A DNA stretch of 53,481 bases from UBA2773 sp964643985 (lineage in GTDB: Bacteria; Patescibacteriota; Minisyncoccia; Moranbacterales; DUUL01): NCBI GenBank assembly GCA_964643985.1, contig CAZXUS010000004.1, positions 1 to 53,481 of the forward strand. The letters run 5' to 3'. Positions 25,060 to 33,904 of this stretch are shown piece by piece. The first letter of the stretch is position 1, and each line of letters starts with the position of its first letter. The notes beneath the pieces were generated by a model. The model did no database searches, had not been told where the DNA came from, and worked only from the letters and a program-made list of their open reading frames with translations. Position numbers and translations under genes: made by a program.

Positions 25060-25983
25060 CTATATTCGCACTCCCGTCTCCTTCAAATCCTCCACCCTCT
25101 CCCATTCTTCATCCACTTTATCTTGAATATTTTTTATTAAAGCATCTTTATCCACGCTTTTAAAAATATGTTTAAACCTTCCCTGCGTCCCCAAAAATTC
25201 TTCAATTTTAATTTTGGTTTTTGGTTTATAATTAATTTTGTATTCTCCATTAACAATTTCGTAAAGTGGCCAAAAATTAGTTTCAGTTCCCAATTTAGCG
25301 ATTTCAATAGTTTTATGAGGAGCATGTTGCCACTGATTAGGACAAGGTGAAAAAACTAAAATAAAAGAAGGGCCTTTAGTTTCAAAAGCTTTTTTAACTT
25401 TAGCTTGAAAATCGTCAATAAATCCAACATTAGCGGTTGCCAAATAACCGATATGATGACCGGCCACAATCGTCATTAAATCTTTTCGATCCACTTCTTT
25501 ACCGAAAGATTCTTTTCCAGCTGGAGTAGTTTCAGTTGAAGCACCAAAGGGTGTTCCACCACTTCTCTGATTTCCCGTATTCATATAAGCACCATTATCA
25601 TAGCAAACATATAGAAAGTCGTGTTTTCGCTCCAAAGCTCCCGATAAAGCTTGCAATCCGATATCATAAGTTCCGCCGTCCCCTCCAAAAGCCACAAATT
25701 TAACTGGTTTGTCAGTTTTGATTTTTCCTTTTTTCAACAAAGCTTTGTAGGCCGTTTCCATTCCCGAAACCGTCGCCCCAGCATTCCCAAAAACGCTATG
25801 AATATAGGGCACTTTCCAAGAAGTGTTAGGATAGATAGTAGTAGTCACTTCCATACAACCAGTAGCATTTGTCACAGCAATTGGATTATTAGTGCCATTC
25901 AAAACAGTTCTGGCAATAATTCCGATTGGACAACCGGCACAAGTTCCGGAAGTAGTGAACTTTTGATTTTCTTTTTTAGACAT
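25060..25983 (-). CDS. porB: 2-oxoacid (pyruvate):ferredoxin oxidoreductase, beta subunit
   Basis: Thiamine-diphosphate-binding subunit, 307 residues. TSGTCAGCPIGI carries the cysteines that help bind the proximal 4Fe-4S cluster; AFGGDGGTYDIGLQALSGAL is the ThDP/Mg motif; DNGAYMNTGNQRSGGTPFGA follows. With porA, porG and porD it oxidises pyruvate to acetyl-CoA and reduces ferredoxin in anaerobic metabolism. Last gene of the cluster; about 170 bp of AT-rich repeat separates it from porA. Confidence 0.92.
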   Translation of the reverse strand: MSKKENQKFTTSGTCAGCPIGIIARTVLNGTNNPIAVTNATGCMEVTTTIYPNTSWKVPYIHSVFGNAGATVSGMETAYKALLKKGKIKTDKPVKFVAFGGDGGTYDIGLQALSGALERKHDFLYVCYDNGAYMNTGNQRSGGTPFGASTETTPAGKESFGKEVDRKDLMTIVAGHHIGYLATANVGFIDDFQAKVKKAFETKGPSFILVFSPCPNQWQHAPHKTIEIAKLGTETNFWPLYEIVNGEYKINYKPKTKIKIEEFLGTQGRFKHIFKSVDKDALIKNIQDKVDEEWERVEDLKETGVRI

Positions 25984-25989
25984 ATTTAA

Positions 25990-26155
25990 ATTATTAATTT
26001 AAAAATTACAAATCCAAAATTCCAAATTCCAAATAAATCACAATTTTCAAAATCTCAATGCTCAAAACTTGGCTTCGAAAATGTTTTGAATTTAAAAGAT
26101 TGTAATTTGGTGCTTATTTGTTATTTGTAATTTATTATTTGGTGCTTAAATTTTA
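25990..26155. repeat. AT-rich inverted repeat between porB and porA
   Basis: Left arm AATTACAAATCCAAAATTCC and right arm with TTATTTGTAATTTATTATTTGG, plus inner TTTTCAAAATCTCAATG pairing. Same type as the spacers at 12370 and 24960. No gene seen. Confidence 0.4.
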
Positions 26156-26157
26156 CT

Positions 26158-27291
26158 TCACATCATAAAATAAGGCTGATTTTCATTTTTATTCAAAAAT
26201 ATTTTCTCAATATCTTTCTCATAAATATCTCTTCCTCCCAAACCATAAACTACACTCTCCGGTTCGGCACCTAGGGCCTTCTGAACTTCGCCTGCTAAGA
26301 CTTGTCCCGTTCCAAAAGTCATGTTTCGGTCCATCGTTATCACTCGTTTGATTCCCTTTAACGCTTTTTTGACTTCCTCGAAAGGGAACGGTCTAAATAA
26401 TCTAATTTTTAACAAGCCCACTTTTTGACCATCAGCTCGCATTTTATCCACCATACTGGAAATCGTTCCGCAAGTTGAACCTATAGCAACCATGACTGTT
26501 TCCGCGTCTTCAGTTTTATAAGTTTCAATTTGTTCGTATTTTCGACCTGACATTTCGCCAAACTCTTTGGCTACTTTATCAAATTCATCTGAAGCTTTTT
26601 CCATCGCATCATAAATTTGTTTTCGAAATTCAAAATAACTATCAGGCAAAGCAATCGAACCAAAAGTTTTAGGTTTTTCAAAATCCATCAAGTGTTGCTC
26701 TGGTTTGTATTCACCAATAAATTTAAAAATGATGCCATCATTCAAAAGTTCTAAATTTTCAACACTATGAGAGAGAATAAAACCATCTAGATTAATCGTC
26801 GCTGGTAATAAAACTTTTTCAGCCAATTTAAGAGCAATAAAAGTATTATCATAAGCCTCTTGAGCATTTTCTGAAAAAATTTGAATCCAACCAGTATCTC
26901 GCATTGCCATCGCATCCGAATGATCACAATGAATATTAAGCGGTCCAGAAATCGCCCGATTAGCCACCGCCATCACAATCGGCAATCGCATCGCTGAAGC
27001 CACTGGCAAAACTTCCATCATATACATAATTCCCTGAGAAGCCGAGGCCGTCATTGTCCGCGCTCCAGAAGCCGAAGCCCCAATACAAGCACTCATCGCA
27101 CTGTGTTCAGACTCCACTTGAATCATTTCAGTATCCGCTTTTCCATCAGCTACTTTTTTTGCCAAATATTCCACAATCGGAGTTTGAGGCGTGATCGGAT
27201 AAACCGCCATCACATCTGGATTGATTTGAGTCATCGCTTCTCCAACTGCAAATCCGCCTGTTAAAGCTACTTTTTTATTTTTATTTATCAT
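26158..27291 (-). CDS. porA: 2-oxoacid (pyruvate):ferredoxin oxidoreductase, alpha subunit
   Basis: A 377-residue subunit combining the ThDP pyrimidine-binding domain (GGFAVGEAMTQINPDVMAVY, then YPITPQTPIVEYLA and ESEHSAMSACIGASASGART) with the transketolase C-terminal domain. HCDHSDAMAMRDTGWIQIFS is a strong family signature. It would supply acetyl-CoA and reduced ferredoxin with its partner subunits. A phosphatase gene lies between it and porD. Confidence 0.93.
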   Translation of the reverse strand: MINKNKKVALTGGFAVGEAMTQINPDVMAVYPITPQTPIVEYLAKKVADGKADTEMIQVESEHSAMSACIGASASGARTMTASASQGIMYMMEVLPVASAMRLPIVMAVANRAISGPLNIHCDHSDAMAMRDTGWIQIFSENAQEAYDNTFIALKLAEKVLLPATINLDGFILSHSVENLELLNDGIIFKFIGEYKPEQHLMDFEKPKTFGSIALPDSYFEFRKQIYDAMEKASDEFDKVAKEFGEMSGRKYEQIETYKTEDAETVMVAIGSTCGTISSMVDKMRADGQKVGLLKIRLFRPFPFEEVKKALKGIKRVITMDRNMTFGTGQVLAGEVQKALGAEPESVVYGLGGRDIYEKDIEKIFLNKNENQPYFMM

Positions 27292-27452
27292 AATTAATTT
27301 AATAAATTAAGATGCGAGAATATGGCACACAAATAGAAACTTGTTTGATTGACTTTTGGTGTAGGTCATCAGTAATCGGTAATTAATAATCAAATTTTTT
27401 CTTTTATATAAATTTGATGACCGATGGCTGTTGACCGATAACAAAATCTGTA

Positions 27453-28133
27453 TCAATCCTTAGAAACAATTTTTATAAATTTTATCACTTCTCCAAAATT
27501 TTTAACTACCTTGTCCGCTAAATCTATCACATTTTTTCTCGAAATATTTTCAGTGTAAACCAAAAAATAGTCTGCCTCGTCTTCTCTTTTGATTTCATAA
27601 TCAGTCCAACCATCCCCAACTGCAAAAACCATTCCCTTCAAATTTAAAGCTTCAACTTGCTTAACTTTGCCTTGCGTTTTAGCTAAAAAATTATTTTCAT
27701 TAATTCCAATAATTTTCCCTTGCTTATCAAGCACAAATTCATTAGCAAAAACATTTTCTTCAGAAATTCCAAGTTCATTAGTAGCTGGCAAAATATATTC
27801 CTTAAAACCGCCCGATACTATAAAAATTTGTTGTTTATTTTCCTTGAAAAATTCCTTATTAGCCAAAAACGAATCAGAAATATTTTCTTTCATTTTCTGT
27901 GCTATTTTTTCAATATCGACTTGACTGGCTGAGAAAAGTTTCAAACGACTTCTCAAAGATTTTAAAAAGGAAATTTCACCTCTCATTCCCCTTTTTGTAA
28001 TTTCTTCAATTTCTTTTTGAATTTCTTTTCTTCGAGGATTTTTTGTCAAAACTTCTTTGGCTAATTCATCCAAAGTTTCCAATTTAACAAAAGTGCTATC
28101 AAAATCTATGATTAAAAAATTACCCGAAGTCAT
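27453..28133 (-). CDS. HAD-family phosphatase, phosphoserine phosphatase-like
   Basis: A 226-residue HAD hydrolase. Motif I is IIDFDSTFV (catalytic Asp pair), motif II is IFIVSGGFKEYI, and motif IV is VFAVGDGWTDYEI; the helical cap lies at residues 17-90. Overall organisation resembles SerB, which dephosphorylates phosphoserine, but substrate cannot be fixed. It sits between porD and porA in the same orientation, only 16 bp after porD, with no obvious functional link. Confidence 0.8.
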   Translation of the reverse strand: MTSGNFLIIDFDSTFVKLETLDELAKEVLTKNPRRKEIQKEIEEITKRGMRGEISFLKSLRSRLKLFSASQVDIEKIAQKMKENISDSFLANKEFFKENKQQIFIVSGGFKEYILPATNELGISEENVFANEFVLDKQGKIIGINENNFLAKTQGKVKQVEALNLKGMVFAVGDGWTDYEIKREDEADYFLVYTENISRKNVIDLADKVVKNFGEVIKFIKIVSKD

Positions 28134-28149
28134 TCTTGCTTTTTATAAA

Positions 28150-28428
28150 TTAGCTTTCTTTTTTAACCATTTCAATCGCCTTAACTGGACAAATTTCAGA
28201 ACACAATTCACAACCTTTGCAATATCGATAATCAACCACCGCTTTATTCTTCCCGTTAACTTCTTCTATTTTAATAGCCCCTTCTGGACAAAATTTTGTA
28301 CATTGTCCACAAGCGATACATTTATCACTAACTTCTGGTTTAATTTCTGACCATTCGCCAGTTGGTGGATAATTTTTTTCATCATTTTCAATTACGCCAC
28401 CGAGTTCTTGCCCTTTTTTATTCTTCAT
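28150..28428 (-). CDS. porD: 2-oxoacid:ferredoxin oxidoreductase, delta (ferredoxin) subunit
   Basis: A 92-residue 2x[4Fe-4S] protein: CIACGQCTKFCPEGAI and CKGCELCSEICPVKAI give the two cluster-binding patterns. The ATG at 28426-28428 is chosen because it overlaps the end of porG by 11 bp; a longer frame upstream lies wholly within porG. It carries electrons from the ThDP site to external ferredoxin. Confidence 0.92.
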   Translation of the reverse strand: MKNKKGQELGGVIENDEKNYPPTGEWSEIKPEVSDKCIACGQCTKFCPEGAIKIEEVNGKNKAVVDYRYCKGCELCSEICPVKAIEMVKKES

Positions 28429-28975
28429 AAGCCACTTTAATTGCATTAATATTTTTATTAGTTTTCTCGGAACCAATTTTTTCCTCATATTTAATACGAA
28501 AAACTTTCACTAAGTTTTCTAATTTAACTGCTTTTGTCACTACTGAAAATTTACCTATAATCACTGTATTGGGTCGATTCTCACCTACTATTTTCATCGC
28601 CAAGCCCGAAGCATCAACAATAATTAATTTACCTTTAAATTTAATTTCAGTCAAAATTTCCTCTTTAGTTTTTCGAGTATTGATTATCAAAAACGAATCT
28701 GAACTTAAATTTTCGAAACCGTCAAAAACTTCCAATAAAGTTTCGTCTAAAACCATAAAACAATCTGGATTAGTAATCGGTTCTCTTGTTTTAATCGGTT
28801 TGTCAAAAATTCTGACAAAAGTTTGAACTGGGGCACCACTTCGCTCTGGCCCAAATTCAGGAAAAGCCTGAACATATTTGTCTTCCAATAAAGCTCCTTG
28901 AGCAATTATTTCAGCCGTGGTTTTTGCTCCCTGTCCTCCCCGACCATAAATTATTATTTCAAATATTTTTTCCAT
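28418..28975 (-). CDS. porG: 2-oxoacid:ferredoxin oxidoreductase, gamma subunit
   Basis: A 185-residue catalytic-core subunit. It opens IYGRGGQGAKTTAEIIAQGA, the family signature, followed by FPEFGPERSGAPVQTFVRI. It overlaps porD by 11 bp and follows the thioredoxin-fold gene by two bases, so all are likely one transcript. Confidence 0.93.
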   Translation of the reverse strand: MEKIFEIIIYGRGGQGAKTTAEIIAQGALLEDKYVQAFPEFGPERSGAPVQTFVRIFDKPIKTREPITNPDCFMVLDETLLEVFDGFENLSSDSFLIINTRKTKEEILTEIKFKGKLIIVDASGLAMKIVGENRPNTVIIGKFSVVTKAVKLENLVKVFRIKYEEKIGSEKTNKNINAIKVAYEE

Positions 28976-28977
28976 TT

Positions 28978-30177
28978 TTATTCTAATTTATTTTTTATAG
29001 TCTCAACAATATCTTCTTTTTGAAAAATTCCGTTTAAAAATTCTTTGCCAATAAAAGAAGCAGGGGTTCCAGCAATTCCAAACTTATTTCCTTGCTCGAT
29101 AGACTCTAAAATCAAATCTTTATTACTCTCAGTTTCAACACATTCATCAAATTGCTTTTTATCCAAACCAATTTTTAAAGCATATTGATCGAAAATTTTA
29201 AAATCTTCAGCTTCGCTCCATTGTTTTTGGTTGGCAAATAACAAATCAGCCATTTCCTCAAATCTTCCCTGTTGATAAGCACACTGTCCAACTAAAGCAG
29301 CGCTAATTCCTTGCCCCTGCAAATCCAAAGGGAAATTCTTATAAATCATTGCCAATTGATCTCCGTTGAATTCGTTTCGAGCCTCCTTGGCCGCTTCATA
29401 AAAAATCTTTGAATAAGAACATTGAAAATCAAAAAATGTCACTAATTTAACTTGAGCATCCTTTTTACCTATAACAATATCACCTTTCTTCTCCTCCGGA
29501 GTTTTCAAATATCTTCCGACTGGAATTCCTAAAGCCGTAGAATCCAAAACTAATCCATTCCCTCTTCTATCAAAAATTTCCTGAACTTGCTCTTCTTGAA
29601 AAAAACTGGCCTCTTGAATTTTTTTGTCAAAAACAAAAGATGGGATAGTATTCAATTCATATTTTTCAATCAACGCCTTGCCCTCTTTTGAAGATTCTGA
29701 AACTTCACTAACAACCATTGTCGGAATAAATTTTTTCATCCAGGTCAAGATTTCATCAGCATTGCAAGTTGGACAATTTTCTTCGTCTTCGGCTACTAAA
29801 ATATCGACCTCAATTGCTGGTTCTGAATAAGCCACCCAAGTTTTATCACCCAATTCAAAAACTTCTGCTTCTCTCAGTGCCCTTTCTGAATAACCGTTCT
29901 TTGTCACTAATTGCACTACATCCACAAACAAACTTCCCACAAAAAGACCAGCAACAATGATTATAACTGAAATTAAATTCTGAATCTTTTTGTTGTTTTC
30001 TTTTTGATTTTCAATGTCATCCAAAGTCATTCCATTCTCAAGATTTTCAATCACGCTTTTGCTAGAAGTAATTTTTACTTTTCTAGCTTGATTTTTTTGA
30101 TTTTTTGAATTAGTTCTTTTTGAACTAATTTTATTTTTCCTTACCTCTCCCTCCTTATTTTTATTTTTTTTAACCAT
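28978..30177 (-). CDS. Membrane-anchored protein with two thioredoxin folds (DsbA-like)
   Basis: A 399-residue protein: Lys-rich cytoplasmic tail (1-66), membrane helix (67-89), then two extracytoplasmic thioredoxin-like domains. The first has CPTC at 135-138 and a cis-Pro-like NTIPSF. The second resembles DsbA/BdbD (VTFFDFQCSYSKIFYEAA, and GIAGTPASF for the cis-Pro), but its active site is C-S-Y-S, with only one cysteine. A relay or reductase role is possible. It is joined to porG by two bases, so disulfide chemistry and oxidoreductase genes are co-transcribed. Confidence 0.82.
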   Translation of the reverse strand: MVKKNKNKEGEVRKNKISSKRTNSKNQKNQARKVKITSSKSVIENLENGMTLDDIENQKENNKKIQNLISVIIIVAGLFVGSLFVDVVQLVTKNGYSERALREAEVFELGDKTWVAYSEPAIEVDILVAEDEENCPTCNADEILTWMKKFIPTMVVSEVSESSKEGKALIEKYELNTIPSFVFDKKIQEASFFQEEQVQEIFDRRGNGLVLDSTALGIPVGRYLKTPEEKKGDIVIGKKDAQVKLVTFFDFQCSYSKIFYEAAKEARNEFNGDQLAMIYKNFPLDLQGQGISAALVGQCAYQQGRFEEMADLLFANQKQWSEAEDFKIFDQYALKIGLDKKQFDECVETESNKDLILESIEQGNKFGIAGTPASFIGKEFLNGIFQKEDIVETIKNKLE

Positions 30178-30209
30178 TTTTATTGATTTAAAAATAAGGA
30201 TCTATTTTT

Positions 30210-30428
30210 TTATTTATTTAAAATTGACGGTATCTCATCCGAAAATTGAATACTATTATTAAAAATTTTTGAATCATCAAAACCGGAAACAATCGTTCTG
30301 ACCGCTTGCGATTTAAACATCACTCCCATTAAAAATCCCAAAAAAAATAGTGAAAATAATTTAAACCGAGCCTGTAAAACTTCACTTTTTATTATTTTTT
30401 TCCAATTATTTTTTTTATTATTTTTCAT
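30210..30428 (-). CDS. Small single-helix membrane protein (72 aa)
   Basis: Basic N-terminal 25 residues, one membrane helix (LFSLFFLGFLMGVMF) and a short polar outer tail. It precedes the thioredoxin-fold gene by 32 bp on the same strand and is probably its operon leader. No family recognised. The promoter at 30432-30459 would start transcription at or within its ATG. Confidence 0.6.
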   Translation of the reverse strand: MKNNKKNNWKKIIKSEVLQARFKLFSLFFLGFLMGVMFKSQAVRTIVSGFDDSKIFNNSIQFSDEIPSILNK

Positions 30429-30431
30429 AAT

Positions 30432-30459
30432 TTAATATTAGTATTTTCATTTTTGTCAA
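30432..30459 (-). promoter_or_regulatory. Promoter of the 30428-25060 operon
   Basis: Minus-strand TTGACA (30454-30459), 16-bp spacer, TATTAA (30432-30437). The predicted start at about 30425-30428 coincides with the ATG of the 72-aa gene, which suggests a leaderless message. Confidence 0.5.
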
Positions 30460-30552
30460 AAACAACCTTCAACAAAAATACCCCATCAAAAATCAAACTA
30501 CTATAATACTTATAAAATATCATATTCAACGATTTTCTACAATCGAATTCCT

Positions 30553-30580
30553 TTGATAATATTCTTTTCTTTGTTATAAT
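30553..30580 (+). promoter_or_regulatory. Promoter of the 30630 gene
   Basis: TTGATA (30553-30558), 16-bp spacer, TATAAT (30575-30580), about 43 bp before the start of the divergent membrane-protein gene. Confidence 0.6.
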
Positions 30581-30629
30581 AATTATATTATATTTCAAAA
30601 AATAACAGAAAATAATTTTTTTCAAAAAA

Positions 30630-30971
30630 ATGCGAAAACTTTTTTTAATTTTTCCACTTTTATCTCTAGCTCTAACTATCGGTAATTTATTTTCTTGGCG
30701 TCTTTTCGAGTCACTTCTATGGCTTTTCGCAACGGTTCTGATTGCTTTGATTTTTCTCCCGCTAGCTTTCAAGGCCAACGAAAAAGATGTTCCCGTCTAT
30801 CAAGTTTTCGCCCCTATTTTATTAATTCCAATTTTTTTCTCTATTTTTGCCATTATGGATTTTCGTCGAATTGAAGTTTTGACCGATCCACAAGCTATTA
30901 TTTATGGGGTAGTCACCGGAGTCTTAACTCTAGTAGCCTTAATGCTATTAATTGGTCCCAGCAAATATTAA
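30630..30971 (+). CDS. Four-helix integral membrane protein (113 aa)
   Basis: Four predicted membrane helices, at about residues 3-23, 25-46, 58-78 and 87-108, with short loops. No catalytic residues and no recognised family. It is the only plus-strand gene between the por operon and the LUD gene and converges on the latter with three bases between stop codons. Function unknown. Confidence 0.65.
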   Translation: MRKLFLIFPLLSLALTIGNLFSWRLFESLLWLFATVLIALIFLPLAFKANEKDVPVYQVFAPILLIPIFFSIFAIMDFRRIEVLTDPQAIIYGVVTGVLTLVALMLLIGPSKY

Positions 30972-30974
30972 TTT

Positions 30975-32237
30975 TTAACAACAATATAGTTTATCGGGAA
31001 TTTTATCACCATTTTTTTGACCAAAAGGATTTCCATCCTTTTTTATTTTTGCCAACATTTCTTTATTAGCAGAACTTTGAATGCCATTTTTTTCTTGTTC
31101 TTCTCTAATCGCTCGAACCATTTCCGGCAATCCTATTTTCATTGGACAATTTCGATAACAGGAATCACAAAGAGTGCAATTATGACTTCCCACTTTTTGA
31201 GCTTCTTTTAAACCTTTTTGAACCGCTTCAAAAACAATTCCCTTGGAACCAATATAGCCCTCATTACCATATTGACTTCCCTTTTGATTATAGACCGGGC
31301 AAAAATTAATACACGACCCACAATTAATACATCGTAAAATATCACCGAAACCTTTTTCAATCATTTTTCGTCGACCGTTATCGACTAAAATAATATGAAC
31401 TTCTTGTGCGCCTTGAGCTCCCATAACTAATTTATTTTCAATGTCAGCCGTCTTAGACGGACCCGAAATTACTGAAATGTATTGAGTAATGTCTTGCCCA
31501 GTTCCAAAAATTGCCGCCGTTTGACAAAGCTCCATCGCATCCTTAACTGATTCCGTGATTTTATCAATTCCACAAATTATAATATGCTTCCTAGGAACTC
31601 GAGAAACCAAAGAAATATTGCCTTCGTTTTCCAACAAAACTACCTGCCCCTCTTGAGTAAAAAAATTAGCACCCGTCACACCAACTTCCGCTTGCAAAAT
31701 TTTCGCTCTAATTTTCTGACATAAATAGTGCGTCAATTTTTCCGAATCAGCTTCAATCTGATCCCCATATTTTTCTTTAATTTTTTTAGCTATCATTTCC
31801 GCACTAATATGAATCGCTGGCAAAACAAAATGCTCGTCAGTTTCTTTGAACATTTTCACAATAAAATCCCCTAAATCAGTTTCACTCCAATCAAAATTTT
31901 CGGAAACTTTTTTGATTTCGATTTCTCGCCCAGTATTAGTTTTAGAGGAAGCAATTTTTTTAGCTTTTCCAATGATTTTATTTAAAATATTTTGAGCATC
32001 TTTGGCTTTTTCAGCTTCATAGACTTGAAATCCGCGTCGCTCAAAATTTTTCTTAGCAATTTTTAAATTTTTCTCAAAATCTTCAAACGGTTTTTTTCGA
32101 ATAGCCGTCATCTGATCTTTATACTGATTTTCTTCAATATTTTTATTTTCAAAAACTTTTCGCCGCTTGGAAGCGCTAGAATTAACCGCTTTTTTAATCG
32201 CGTCTTGACTTGTCTTTTTTAAATATTCTTTTTTCAT
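30975..32237 (-). CDS. LUD-domain iron-sulfur protein (LutB-like)
   Basis: A 420-residue cytosolic protein. A LUD domain fills the first 290 residues (EVGVTGANFFTQEGQVVLLE and SVISGPSKTADIENKLVMGA are typical of LutB), followed by a 2x[4Fe-4S] module: CINCGSCINFCPVYN and CTLCDSCYRNCPMKIG. LutB takes part in lactate oxidation with LutA and LutC, neither of which is present here. The C terminus GNPFGQKNGDKIPDKLYCC resembles the first residues of a heterodisulfide-reductase/LutA-like domain, then stops in a Cys pair. Confidence 0.85.
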   Translation of the reverse strand: MKKEYLKKTSQDAIKKAVNSSASKRRKVFENKNIEENQYKDQMTAIRKKPFEDFEKNLKIAKKNFERRGFQVYEAEKAKDAQNILNKIIGKAKKIASSKTNTGREIEIKKVSENFDWSETDLGDFIVKMFKETDEHFVLPAIHISAEMIAKKIKEKYGDQIEADSEKLTHYLCQKIRAKILQAEVGVTGANFFTQEGQVVLLENEGNISLVSRVPRKHIIICGIDKITESVKDAMELCQTAAIFGTGQDITQYISVISGPSKTADIENKLVMGAQGAQEVHIILVDNGRRKMIEKGFGDILRCINCGSCINFCPVYNQKGSQYGNEGYIGSKGIVFEAVQKGLKEAQKVGSHNCTLCDSCYRNCPMKIGLPEMVRAIREEQEKNGIQSSANKEMLAKIKKDGNPFGQKNGDKIPDKLYCC

Positions 32238-32403
32238 ATTTTAAAATTAATTAAAGTATTTTATTTATTGGCAATAAAGTAATCTTCTAAATCTCAAAAA
32301 ATTAATCTGACTATATTTTATAATAACATTCATTAAAAAAATCACAAAAAAATCGCCCTTATCTATTTCAGATATTGACGACTTTCCCTCTTTAAAAATT
32401 CTT

Positions 32404-32628
32404 CTATTCCTCCTTTTTAAATTTTTTCTTCAAAAATGTTTTAATCGAAAAATATTTTTTTAGTTCATGAAAAATGTTTATAATGATATAAAAAATAACT
32501 AAAACAAAAACCTTTAAAGTGTCATTAGTAACAAAATCAAAAATCACTTTAGTTATAAACACAGCGATAAACACAAAAATAATCTCAATACCAATTACTT
32601 TTAGCAGTTTTCTCTTGTCACCTTTCAT
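32404..32628 (-). CDS. Small two-helix membrane protein (74 aa)
   Basis: Two hydrophobic segments (VIGIEIIFVFIAVFITKVIF and FVLVIFYIIINIFHE) with Lys-rich ends. GGAG lies nine bases before the ATG. It follows the 127-aa gene by 61 bp and probably shares its promoter at 33147. No family recognised. Confidence 0.6.
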   Translation of the reverse strand: MKGDKRKLLKVIGIEIIFVFIAVFITKVIFDFVTNDTLKVFVLVIFYIIINIFHELKKYFSIKTFLKKKFKKEE

Positions 32629-32689
32629 TCTTTTTCTCCTTTTTTCAAAGAACTTTTTTATTAATCACAAAAAATATCTTTCAAAAAAA

Positions 32690-33073
32690 TCAGAGATAAT
32701 CTAGAATAAAACGATGTTCATCTCGAAGATCTTCTCCTTCTTTTTTTATCAAATATTCCAACAAAGAAATCCGATTGGAAGGATTTTTATTTTTTTTATT
32801 TTTTATAACTTCTCTCCAAACAATTTCTCCTTCATAAGAAAGGGCCTCTCTTCGCGGTGCTGTAAGACCAAGCAAAACTTCAAGAATTTCACTAAAAGGA
32901 AATTTAGTTCTGATTAAAAACAACAAATCCAAAACTTTAGTAGTATTATAAGAACCACTAATTTCTTGATCTTTAAAATGATAAGTAAAAAAAACACCCT
33001 CATCTTTTCTGCCGTTCCTAAACAGTAGTTTTTTCTCAACAGCTCTTTTCACAAATTCATCAAATTTAAACAT
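32690..33073 (-). CDS. Hypothetical protein (127 aa)
   Basis: Soluble, charged protein with no membrane segment or recognised motif; the second half is mostly helical. A strong Shine-Dalgarno sequence GGGAGG precedes the ATG by 9 bases, and a near-consensus promoter lies 75-100 bp upstream. It appears to be first in a two-gene unit with the 74-aa membrane protein. Confidence 0.6.
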   Translation of the reverse strand: MFKFDEFVKRAVEKKLLFRNGRKDEGVFFTYHFKDQEISGSYNTTKVLDLLFLIRTKFPFSEILEVLLGLTAPRREALSYEGEIVWREVIKNKKNKNPSNRISLLEYLIKKEGEDLRDEHRFILDYL

Positions 33074-33146
33074 TTTAAACGCCTCCCACGTTTTTTTGTT
33101 TCAACTTCTTTTCCTGTCAATTTTACCGATTAAAATTGACTTGAAA

Positions 33147-33175
33147 AATATAGCACAAAACAGTCGCTATGTCAA
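33147..33175 (-). promoter_or_regulatory. Promoter of the 33073-32404 unit
   Basis: Minus-strand TTGACA (33170-33175), 17-bp spacer ending TTTTGTGC, TATATT (33147-33152). Close match to the promoter at 24456. Confidence 0.8.
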
Positions 33176-33200
33176 ACCAAATTTAGATTTCAAATAAAAT

Positions 33201-33228
33201 TTGTTTGATTCTGATTAGATGCTATAAT
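33201..33228 (+). promoter_or_regulatory. Promoter of the 33287 gene
   Basis: TTGTTT (33201-33206), 16-bp spacer and an extended -10 TGCTATAAT ending at 33228. It is divergent from the promoter at 33147, with 25 bp between the -35 boxes. Confidence 0.55.
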
Positions 33229-33286
33229 TAAACATCAATTTTTAAAATAAAAAAATACCTAAAAATATTTTTAATGTTGTATTTCA

Positions 33287-33892
33287 ATGTATAAAAAATT
33301 ATATTCCAAAAAAATCCAGCCCAAAGATTTGATAAAACACGAAACCAAAAATCATGTCTTGGTTAAGTTTTTGCTGGTTTTTTTAATATTTTTAATTTAT
33401 TTTTTGTATATTGCTCAAAAATATGGGGTTCAGCAAGGCTTTTTAGTCGCTTTTTTATCTTGGTCATTTTTTGTGCTTTGCACTCCGGTTGCCGACGCCG
33501 GATTTTTGATTGATTTCCCTCTAAGACTAATCACTAAAATAAAAATGTTTGTAGCTGAAATTCTAGTTTGGCTAATCGCGATCACAATTAATTTCTATGT
33601 TTTTTTTACAAATCCAGCCATTTATGAAAAAACTAAATTATTAAAACTTTTTAAACACATCCTCGAAAAGCCTTGGCCTTTTTGGATTATCATTTTAGTT
33701 TCAATGCTCGGAACTTTTGTTTCAATCAAATTTGGCGATGAGCTTCTAGACAAAATTCAACACAAAGAACGAACTTTATACCAAAAACACAAAAAGAACC
33801 ATCAATTAATAATTATGATTTTTTTAATTGTTTTTTCCCTATTTTTTTATGATTTCTTACTTAAAAAATTAGGAATTGATTTATTGAACTAA
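33287..33892 (+). CDS. Polytopic membrane protein (201 aa)
   Basis: About five predicted membrane helices (HVLVKFLLVFLIFLIYFLYI, GFLVAFLSWSFFVLCTPVA, FVAEILVWLIAITINFYVFF, WPFWIIILVSMLGTFVSI and IIMIFLIVFSLFFYDFLL). A CTPVADAGFLIDFPLRLI segment with acidic residues between helices 2 and 3 may be functional. No family named with confidence. The broken hydrolase gene follows after 12 bp. Confidence 0.65.
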   Translation: MYKKLYSKKIQPKDLIKHETKNHVLVKFLLVFLIFLIYFLYIAQKYGVQQGFLVAFLSWSFFVLCTPVADAGFLIDFPLRLITKIKMFVAEILVWLIAITINFYVFFTNPAIYEKTKLLKLFKHILEKPWPFWIIILVSMLGTFVSIKFGDELLDKIQHKERTLYQKHKKNHQLIIMIFLIVFSLFFYDFLLKKLGIDLLN

Positions 33893-33904
33893 AATTAACC
33901 ATTC

